In this document: positions 1 to 4,692 of the stretch, one piece after another
How the letters are laid out: the number at the start of each line of letters is the position of its first letter
How positions within the stretch are numbered: position 1 is the first letter of the stretch
DNA from: Desulfobacula sp.
GTDB lineage: Bacteria; Desulfobacterota; Desulfobacteria; Desulfobacterales; Desulfobacteraceae
Length of the DNA: 6,931 nucleotides
Reading direction: 5' to 3'
Assembly: GCA_011390085.1 (NCBI GenBank)
Contig: JAABTB010000120.1
Span: 1-6,931, forward strand
Program-made: the position numbers and the translations under genes
Notes under the pieces: model-generated
Seen by the model: the letters and a program-made list of their open reading frames with translations, nothing else
Told to the model about the DNA's origin: nothing
The model's database searches: none

Positions 1-2
1 TA

Positions 3-122
3 TGTCGGATCGACGAGGAGCTGAAAACCATGCTGACGGATGTGAAAAAAAAAGTCAAAAAAGCGAAAAAGAAATTGAGCCCTGAATGCATTTATCGCTT
101 AAGGCATAGTGGATCAGACTAA
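3..122 (+). CDS. Possible C-terminal end of an unidentified lysine-rich protein (partial at left edge)
   Basis: An open frame enters from the left edge and runs 39 codons to a TAA at 120-122. The visible peptide begins CRIDEELKTMLTDV and continues into a very lysine-rich stretch (KKKVKKAKKK), ending RLRHSGSD. The acidic-then-basic pattern looks like a charged helix at a protein end. It is the only candidate gene on the plus strand, so it would converge on the minus-strand cluster. I recognise no family. The A-rich DNA could make the lysine run by chance, and only one of three frames is open this far, so this may not be a gene. Confidence 0.25.
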   Translation, partial: CRIDEELKTMLTDVKKKVKKAKKKLSPECIYRLRHSGSD

Positions 123-207
123 CGGTTTTATAAATGTCTACAGCGAACCGGGTCAGGGCAAGCACCTTTAAAATCTATCTTCCCAGGCAGGATGAAACCA
201 GGCGATT

Positions 208-220
208 CACTCCTGGAGTG
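208..220. repeat. Short perfect dyad CACTCC-T-GGAGTG
   Basis: Six-base inverted repeat around a single T, lying just downstream of the hicB relic. Flanking AAACC (196-200) and GGTTT (221-225) could lengthen it into an imperfect stem. On the minus strand there is no T-run directly after it, so it is a weak terminator at best. The role is unknown and chance occurrence is quite possible. Confidence 0.2.
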
Positions 221-224
221 GGTT

Positions 225-320
225 TTAAAACGCTTTTTCAGCAGATTCAATCAGAAATGCGGATCTGGACATACCTTTTTCCGTATTTGAATCCTTATGA
301 ATGAGTACCGGGTATTTCAT
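225..320 (-). pseudogene. hicB: hicB-like antitoxin relic, N- and C-termini joined by internal deletion
   Basis: A 31-codon frame starts at ATG 320-318 behind a strong ribosome binding site (GGAGG, six bases upstream) and stops at TAA 227-225. Its first residues, MKYPVLIHKD, match the usual start of HicB antitoxins. Its last residues, MSRSAFLIESAEKAF, match the C-terminal ribbon-helix-helix end of the same family. A normal HicB has about 130 residues, so about 100 from the middle (the partial RNase-H-like domain and the start of the DNA-binding domain) are absent, yet the frame is kept. The product could hardly fold as an antitoxin. I take this as the scar of a deleted HicAB toxin-antitoxin module. 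Assignment rests on two short motifs recognised by eye. Confidence 0.5.
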
Positions 321-372
321 CTCTGACCTCCAATCCCAGCCTGCCTGGTGGAATATATTTCTTAATGTCCAT
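295..372 (-). pseudogene. Doubtful hicA-like toxin relic
   Basis: A 25-codon frame starts at ATG 372-370, stops at TAA 297-295 and overlaps the start of the hicB relic. The fragment DIKKYIPPGRLGLEVRDE vaguely recalls the HicA C-terminus (a ...PGTLRSILRQAGL... pattern) with several residues missing. In HicAB loci hicA normally lies just upstream of hicB, as here. The match is short and may be coincidence. No toxin active site (the conserved histidine region) is present. Confidence 0.15.
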
Positions 373-413
373 GCCTAATTGATACACGCTACACACACTA
401 ATGTCAACAGGTG

Positions 414-1028
414 CTATCCCAGGATAAACAGCTCGCCATAGGCAGGTTTGATCTGAAACAGGTCTTTGAGTGGAAGGTTGAGGACATGGCAGAGAATTAC
501 CCGGATCACGCCGGCATGGGTGACAATGAGCATTTTTTCTTTTTTTTGGGCCAGTGGGTTAAAAAATGGCAGAACCCGGTCTGAGAGGTCCTGAAAACTT
601 TCGCCACCCAATAGGCGGTAGGAGCAGAGGTCTTCCCCCCGTTTGATAAATTCTTCCGGCCGGTAAGCCTTGATTTCCTCAAAGGTTTTGCCGTCCCATT
701 CGCCCATATGGATTTCATTCAAGGCTTGGGTATTGATGACCGGCATGTTTCCGGCGATCCGGCGGGCCGTCTTGTCGCAGCGCTGAAGGCGGCTGGAATA
801 GACGGTATCCAAGGGAAAACCGGAAAAGGCCTTTTGCCAGTAACCGGCCTGGGAAAGGCCGGTATCATCCAGGAGGACGTCGGTGGCGCCGATGAAGCGT
901 TTTTCCTCGTGGCCCTGAATTTGGCCGTGCCTTAACAGAAAGATCAGGGAATCCTCATGGGCATATTCCTCGAATGGGTTTTCCGGCAGGGGATTTGATT
1001 CCGGCCTGTATGAGCGGCGTATTTTCAT
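414..1028 (-). CDS. Histidine phosphatase superfamily protein (phosphoglycerate mutase-like fold)
   Basis: The 204-residue product carries the histidine phosphatase signature. The RHG motif at 33-35 supplies the phosphorylated histidine, SSRLQRC (78-84) supplies the phosphate-pocket arginine, GEWDG (109-113) carries the acidic residue, and VTHAGV (169-174) supplies the second catalytic histidine. Its length fits small phosphatases of the CobC/GpmB kind. It is cytoplasmic, with no signal peptide or membrane segment. I chose the ATG at 1028; a TTG at 1073 is also in frame and would add 15 residues, and neither has a good ribosome binding site. It follows the MoeA-like gene by 71 bases, so it is probably in the same transcript and may act on a nucleotide or cofactor phosphate in molybdopterin metabolism. 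That link comes from position only; the substrate is unknown. Confidence 0.85.
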   Translation of the reverse strand: MKIRRSYRPESNPLPENPFEEYAHEDSLIFLLRHGQIQGHEEKRFIGATDVLLDDTGLSQAGYWQKAFSGFPLDTVYSSRLQRCDKTARRIAGNMPVINTQALNEIHMGEWDGKTFEEIKAYRPEEFIKRGEDLCSYRLLGGESFQDLSDRVLPFFNPLAQKKEKMLIVTHAGVIRVILCHVLNLPLKDLFQIKPAYGELFILG

Positions 1029-1099
1029 AAGGTTTGCTGATGATGGCCATGGCCGGGTCGTCGGAACAGGCAATGGCCGTTTTCAGGGTCGATTCTTGG

Positions 1100-2140
1100 T
1101 TATTTCCCGAAGCTGCAAGAAGGAAACCGGCAGATGCCGCAACTGGAGCAGAAGCCCCCGTGGCCCATGCGGATAATGTCCGCCTTGGTCACGGATTCCC
1201 CGGCCAGGAGCCTGGGCACTACCAGATCAAAGATAGAGGCCCGATGGTACATCACACAGCCGGGAAGGCCGATGACGGGAATCTCATGGATATAGGCCAG
1301 CATGAACATGGCTCCCGGCAGGACCGGGGCCCCGTAGGAAACGATTTGGCCCCCGGCGGCCCTGATGGCGGCGGGTGTCAGATCGTCCGGGTCCACGGAC
1401 ATGCCGCCGGTAAGGGCAATCATTTCCGCACCTTCATCCAGCATGTTTTTAATGGCGTCAACGGTCATGGTCAGATCATCGGACACAATGACCTTTTTCA
1501 GGATACGGCTTCCCAGGGCCTCGAATTTTTTCTGGACCACGGGTCCGAATCCGTCTTTGATCCGGCCGTGGTAAACCTCGGAGCCCGTCACGATAAGGCC
1601 CACATCCAATTTTGCAAAGGGCCGGATATCGATGAGGGGAAAATACCGGCCGCAAATGTCTTCAGCCTCGATGATCCGGTTTTCATCAATGGTCAGAGGG
1701 ATCACCCGGGTGCCGGCCAGTTCCTGGCCTCTTGTCACCATTTGCCCGGTATGGAGGGAAGCAAAAATCACATCCGGCACCGAATTGAGCTGCTCAAGGC
1801 CCTTGACATTGATTTTCAGCAAGCCCTGTTCCAGGGCTTTAAAGCCCACCTTGCCCTCCTTGGGATCACTGAGGGAAATCCCGTTTCCAAGGGAGGCCCT
1901 TGCGATTCTCAGGGCAGCCTCGTTTTCATGGATTTCACCGTTGAGGCCGGCCACATAAATATGCTGTTTTCCTAAATCCAGGAGGGCTTCCACATCGGCC
2001 TGGGTAATAATATGGCCCTTTTTAAACCGGGGTCCCTTGAAAAGATCGGGCAGGATCTGGGTAATGTCGTGGAGTAATACCTTGCCGACGGCTTCCTGAA
2101 CCGGCACCGCCTTGACCTGATCTTTTTCATAATATTTCAT
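1100..2140 (-). CDS. moeA: MoeA-like molybdopterin-binding protein with C-terminal four-cysteine tail
   Basis: The 346-residue protein resembles a shortened MoeA. Residues 1-65 look like the MoeA N-terminal segment (AVGKVLLHDIT, FKKGHIIT). Residues 180-310 form the molybdopterin-binding MoCF domain, with VTGSEV (184-189), LTGGMSVDPDD (243-253), PVLPGAM (272-278) and GLPGC (291-295). MoeA inserts the metal, molybdenum or tungsten, into adenylated molybdopterin. Residues 331-342 add CSSCGICRFPSC, a CX2CX2CX4C set before the final SFGK that E. coli MoeA does not have; it may bind zinc or an iron-sulfur cluster. The start ATG at 2140 lies behind AAGGAAGA at a usable distance, 28 bases after the MoaD-like relic. 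A role in making cofactor for the AOR, the lost molybdenum hydroxylase, or both is inferred from position. The protein looks full length and intact. Confidence 0.88.
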   Translation of the reverse strand: MKYYEKDQVKAVPVQEAVGKVLLHDITQILPDLFKGPRFKKGHIITQADVEALLDLGKQHIYVAGLNGEIHENEAALRIARASLGNGISLSDPKEGKVGFKALEQGLLKINVKGLEQLNSVPDVIFASLHTGQMVTRGQELAGTRVIPLTIDENRIIEAEDICGRYFPLIDIRPFAKLDVGLIVTGSEVYHGRIKDGFGPVVQKKFEALGSRILKKVIVSDDLTMTVDAIKNMLDEGAEMIALTGGMSVDPDDLTPAAIRAAGGQIVSYGAPVLPGAMFMLAYIHEIPVIGLPGCVMYHRASIFDLVVPRLLAGESVTKADIIRMGHGGFCSSCGICRFPSCSFGK

Positions 2141-2168
2141 TTCAGCGCTCTTCCTTTTTAATTAATCT

Positions 2169-2367
2169 CTACCCGCCCAGATTGGGGTTGATAAATTCAA
2201 CCGTATCATTTTCAAAAACGGGTTGGCTATCATAGGCTGAAGGATAGATGTATTTTCCGTTTTGTTCAACAATAAGATGAGGGTCTCCTTCTTTTGCCCA
2301 CCAATGAGTGCTTTTATGGTCATTTCCTCGGGGTGCTTTCCTCTATTCCGTTCAAATGAATTATCAT
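2169..2367 (-). pseudogene. moaD: MoaD/ThiS-like sulfur carrier, broken by two single-base deletions
   Basis: No single frame spans this gene, but three joined frames give a clean MoaD/ThiS protein. Frame one starts at ATG 2367 and reads MIIHLNGIEESTP. Frame two gives EEMTIKALIGGQK. Frame three gives EGDPHLIVEQNGKYI and ends in NDTVEFINPNLGG before TAG 2171-2169. Each change is repaired by adding one base to a homopolymer, CCCC at 2330-2333 and AAAA at 2292-2295 (minus-strand sense). The repaired protein is 66 residues, the normal size of a beta-grasp carrier. The Gly-Gly end is what is thiocarboxylated to give sulfur for the dithiolene of pyranopterin. The start overlaps the stop of the preceding small ORF (ATGA). 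MoaD-like genes are common beside AOR genes. Either this is a true pseudogene or the two gaps are base-calling errors. Confidence 0.75.
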
Positions 2368-2519
2368 GATTCAAAGCCTTTTGCCGGGGTGCAAAGTTTT
2401 CCGCATGTCTTGCATTGGGGGTTGAATCTAAGATTAACGCAGTGAATTCTCATGTCAAGACCTGATATGCAGATCAGACGGTATTTCGGGGCGGATGGTC
2501 TGCCGGACGTATCTTTCAT
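2364..2519 (-). CDS. Small cysteine-rich ORF, 51 residues, translationally coupled to the MoaD-like gene
   Basis: The ORF begins at ATG 2519 behind AAAGGA (rather close, three to four bases) and ends at TGA 2366-2364, sharing ATGA with the MoaD-like start. An inner ATG at 2453 with AGG seven bases upstream would give a 29-residue version. The C-terminal half carries QCKTCGKLC (residues 35-43), with further cysteines at 17 and 27, five in all. The CX2CX3C spacing suggests a metal or iron-sulfur site, or a redox-active thiol set. There is no signal peptide. I recognise no family. The stop-start overlap argues for a real gene with a role linked to sulfur transfer or cofactor assembly. Against it, the region is decayed and short ORFs arise by chance. 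Confidence 0.4.
   Translation of the reverse strand: MKDTSGRPSAPKYRLICISGLDMRIHCVNLRFNPQCKTCGKLCTPAKGFES
2462..2477. promoter_or_regulatory. Near-perfect 16-base palindrome inside the small ORF
   Basis: CTGATATGCAGATCAG is palindromic except for one mismatched pair (CTGAT, N, TGCA, N, ATCAG). On the minus strand its last bases run into CAGG, the possible ribosome binding site of the inner ATG at 2453, so a hairpin could hide that site. A TTGACA at 2457-2452 on the minus strand, with a poor -10 (AATCTT), may be an internal promoter. This is weak evidence for regulation and could be chance. Confidence 0.2.
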
Positions 2520-2534
2520 CTATCCTTTGCATAT

Positions 2535-3207
2535 TTATTTGATATAGTTCTTCTCCTTATATTCCTGGATGGCAGTGTATACCCGTTCCGGGGTCAGGGG
2601 CAGTTCATAGAGCCGGACCCCGGCGGCGTCATAGACCGCATTCAGGATGGCCGGGATGGTGGGCATGGCGGCAACGGACCCAAGGGCAATCCTGGCATTG
2701 AGGATAATTTTGGTTTTTGGATCAAATTCAAGAAAGGAAGCCACGTTCACGACATTGATTTCAGCGGATTTCCGTTTTCCAAGCTGGATATAATGGGCAC
2801 CGCTGTGAGCCGGCGGAGTCGGCAGCCTGAAGCCCGTGAGGATTTCATCCGCCTTCATATCCGTCTTGCCGAGACCCTTGAAGAATTCTTCAATGGGGAC
2901 TTCCCGTTTTCCGTCAAGGCTTTCCAGAAGGACAAAGGCTTTATAGATGAGCAGGGCGGGCAGGGAATCTCCGGCCGGGCTTGCATTGCATACATTCCCG
3001 CCAAGGGTGGCTCGGTTGCGGATGGGCTGTGATCCGGGTCAGGGATTCGATTCTCTGGAGGCTGATAATATGGTCTGTGGTGATGATTTTCTTTTTCAGG
3101 TGAACCAGAAGATCTGTTCCCCCGGCCAGAACCCTGGCGGTTGAACCGAATTTTTTCTTGAGTTCTAAGGCTTCTTTAATGACGTAACAGCCATGAACCC
3201 TGGCCAT
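2535..3207 (-). pseudogene. Molybdenum hydroxylase relic: FAD subunit with internal deletion, fused to the C-terminal end of the large subunit
   Basis: Three pieces of a xanthine dehydrogenase/CO dehydrogenase-type enzyme are joined here. From 3207 to about 3035 the FAD subunit N-terminus is plain, with EALELKKKFG and the flavin-binding ARVLAGGTDLLVHLK. After LTRI the reading changes frame and resumes at GSQPIRNRATLGGN, VCNASPAGDSLPALL; the family normally has about 40-50 residues between these. The second frame then runs open to TAA 2537-2535, through TGFRLPTPPAHSG and ARIALGSVA. There the FAD subunit breaks off at about 2660-2678, and the remaining residues, including PAILNAVYDAAGVRLYELPL, match the C-terminus of the large molybdopterin subunit instead. 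The true start is uncertain: the first 10 residues fit poorly. It lies 32 bases after the IclR gene, probably its former target. No working enzyme can be made from it. Confidence 0.8.
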
Positions 3208-3239
3208 ATGGCATGTTGGATAGCATCGGGGTCCGTTAA

Positions 3240-4004
3240 TCAGACCCCGAGGGCCAGCTTTTTGTTGATTTTTTCAGCTGCGGACCGTGTCTGCTCGATA
3301 ATGGCGGGCATTTTTTTGTCCGACATGGATGCCTTGAAACCGACGACCCAGAGGGCCGGAATGTGGGCACCGTATTTTTTGATGGGGGCGGCCACGGCAC
3401 GGACACCGGACAGATATTCTTCATCATCCGCGGCAATGCCTGACTGCCTGACCTTCTCAAGTTCTTTTGCATACAGGTCGGAATCAACAATAGTTTTGGC
3501 GGTGTATTTTACCAGGGGGTTGGCATGCAGGTATTTTTCAAGGTCGCGAGATTCCATTTGAGATAGGAACAATTTCCCCACAGCCCCTGCCATCAGCGGC
3601 AGGGTGGTGCCGATGGGGGAGGTGATTTTAAAATCCTTTCTGGATTCAATAATATCAATCACGGTGACGCTCTCCCCGTTTCTGACCCCTAAAAAAACCG
3701 ATTCCTGGCACTGCTCCATCAGATCTTCCATGACGGGGCGGGCAATGTTTTTAAAATCGATCCGTTCATAGGCAGCTTTGCCCAGCGTCGTCAGGGTAAG
3801 ACCGATGGTGTATCTTTTGGATACCGAGTCCCGCTTGAGGGCACCCACATCTTCCAGGGCGGCCGTAATACCGTGAACCGTACTTTTACTGATATCAAGA
3901 TTTGAGGAAATCTCACTGATCCGCAGTCCCTGGGTGTTTTTGGATATGGCATCCAGGATGACAAATGCCTTTTTAATAATTGGGGCCTGATATTTTTTTA
4001 CCAT
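3240..4004 (-). CDS. IclR-family transcriptional regulator
   Basis: At 254 residues the protein has normal IclR length. Residues 10-65 form the winged helix-turn-helix (LRISEISSNLDISKSTVHGI, then the wing SKRYTIG), and residues 80-250 the effector-binding domain, with FLGVRNGESVTVIDII (104-119), the SPIGTTLPLMAGAVGKLFL stretch (129-147) and DDEEYLSGVRAVAAPI near the C-terminal ligand pocket. IclR proteins usually repress catabolic operons and respond to small organic acids. The ATG at 4004 follows GGTGA by three bases. The gene sits between the AOR operon and the molybdenum hydroxylase relic, reading the same way as both, so either could be the target. The ligand cannot be told from sequence. 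A set of ATGGGGCC half-sites lies 40-80 bases upstream. No damage is visible. Confidence 0.92.
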   Translation of the reverse strand: MVKKYQAPIIKKAFVILDAISKNTQGLRISEISSNLDISKSTVHGITAALEDVGALKRDSVSKRYTIGLTLTTLGKAAYERIDFKNIARPVMEDLMEQCQESVFLGVRNGESVTVIDIIESRKDFKITSPIGTTLPLMAGAVGKLFLSQMESRDLEKYLHANPLVKYTAKTIVDSDLYAKELEKVRQSGIAADDEEYLSGVRAVAAPIKKYGAHIPALWVVGFKASMSDKKMPAIIEQTRSAAEKINKKLALGV

Positions 4005-4045
4005 TGTTCACCAAATAAGTTATTTCAATGATACCGAAGAGTAAA

Positions 4046-4082
4046 GGCCCCATTAAATTAAATCAACCTAATGGGGCCCCAT
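4046..4082. promoter_or_regulatory. Three ATGGGGCC half-sites: hairpin and overlapping palindrome upstream of the IclR gene
   Basis: GGCCCCATTA at 4046-4055 pairs perfectly with TAATGGGGCC at 4069-4078 (10-base stem, 13-base loop). The second arm also starts a perfect 12-base palindrome, ATGGGGCCCCAT, at 4071-4082. The same half-site therefore occurs three times in 37 bases. It could be a terminator of the AOR-ferredoxin operon (on the minus strand it is followed only by TTTACTC, a poor T-run) or an operator for IclR autoregulation. TTGATT inside the loop on the minus strand, with TACTCT 17 bases on, is a possible weak promoter for the regulator. Confidence 0.5.
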
Positions 4083-4124
4083 GTTTTTCAACCGCTCTCA
4101 GAAAATCTGATAGGGATCGTTACA

Positions 4125-4142
4125 AAAAATCAAGTGATTTTT
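4125..4142 (-). terminator. Weak A/T-rich hairpin after the ferredoxin gene
   Basis: Read on the minus strand, AAAAATCA, CT, TGATTTTT forms an 8-base inverted repeat ending in a T-run, 10 bases past the ferredoxin stop. Position and T-run fit a terminator, but the stem has few G/C pairs and the two-base loop is too tight, so at best the inner pairs open. It may work together with the G/C-rich hairpin at 4046-4078. Confidence 0.3.
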
Positions 4143-4152
4143 GAACCGGCCC

Positions 4153-4662
4153 TTAAGCAGTATGTTGTTCAAGAGCCGTTGCCTGTTTCTTTACCGTTGA
4201 TAGGCGAAGCGCAGCCGCTCTTTTTTTCTCAATGCTGACATCACCGCCGTCAACATACTCAATGGCTTTGACATCACAGAATCTGGCGCACTGAGGGTCT
4301 CCGTCACAAAGGTCACATTTGGCGACCTTTCTGTCGATGGCATTGTAGTGCATGGCGCCGAAAGGACAGACCGAAACACAGGTCCGGCAGCCGATGCAGA
4401 CGTCGTAATCCACTTCAACCCGGTTCAGCTCTTCGTTACGGGAAATGGCGCCGACAGGGCATCCGTTCAGACAGGGCGCGTCCTGGCATTGTTGACAGGA
4501 GACAGGTACATAAAGCCCTTCCATCTCCCATTTCAATACGCGAATGCGGCTTCGGCTCGGGTTGGATGAACCGTGGTGCTTTACCGCACAAACCTGTTCA
4601 CAAAGTCTGCATCCGGTGCATTTTTCATGATTTATCATTAAAACCTTGCTATTTGATTGCAT
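4153..4662 (-). CDS. Polyferredoxin with four [4Fe-4S] cysteine sets, electron-transfer subunit of the aldehyde oxidoreductase
   Basis: The 169-residue protein has 16 cysteines in four groups: C15/18/21/25, C56/59/64/68, C89/92/95/99 and C116/119/125/129. This is the DMSO reductase iron-sulfur subunit (HycB/DmsB) pattern and suits four [4Fe-4S] clusters as an electron wire. Residues 140-169 form a charged tail of unknown role. No signal sequence is seen, so it is cytoplasmic. It starts at ATG 4662 behind a strong AAGGAG, 30 bases after the AOR stop. Multi-cluster partners of this kind, such as AorA of Aromatoleum aromaticum, take electrons from the AOR catalytic subunit, and that is the likely job here. 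The window has no FAD-containing third subunit like AorC, so the final electron acceptor is unknown. The gene is intact. Confidence 0.9.
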   Translation of the reverse strand: MQSNSKVLMINHEKCTGCRLCEQVCAVKHHGSSNPSRSRIRVLKWEMEGLYVPVSCQQCQDAPCLNGCPVGAISRNEELNRVEVDYDVCIGCRTCVSVCPFGAMHYNAIDRKVAKCDLCDGDPQCARFCDVKAIEYVDGGDVSIEKKRAAALRLSTVKKQATALEQHTA

Positions 4663-4692
4663 TGTGTTCTCCTTTTCTATCCGAACTGCCCG

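Noticed and set aside
1029..1098. An alternative frame before the phosphatase (ATG at 1046, minus strand)
   Set aside because: It stops within about 30 codons, matches nothing I know, and no nucleotidyltransferase motif is present in it.
1034..1975. A 313-codon open frame on the plus strand
   Set aside because: It lies opposite the MoeA-like gene, has a low-complexity Gly/His/Asp-rich composition typical of an antisense shadow, and shows no domain.
2162..2374. A 70-codon frame with a TTG start on the minus strand
   Set aside because: Only its middle (TIKALIGGQK) belongs to the MoaD-like gene; the start and end of that gene lie in the other two frames, so this frame is not the protein.
2941..3207. 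An 88-codon frame taken as a stand-alone small protein
   Set aside because: Its first 58 residues are the FAD-subunit N-terminus and the rest is out-of-frame sequence after the deletion.
3193..3561. A 122-codon frame on the plus strand
   Set aside because: Antisense to the IclR gene and the relic start; no motif and no plausible ribosome binding site.
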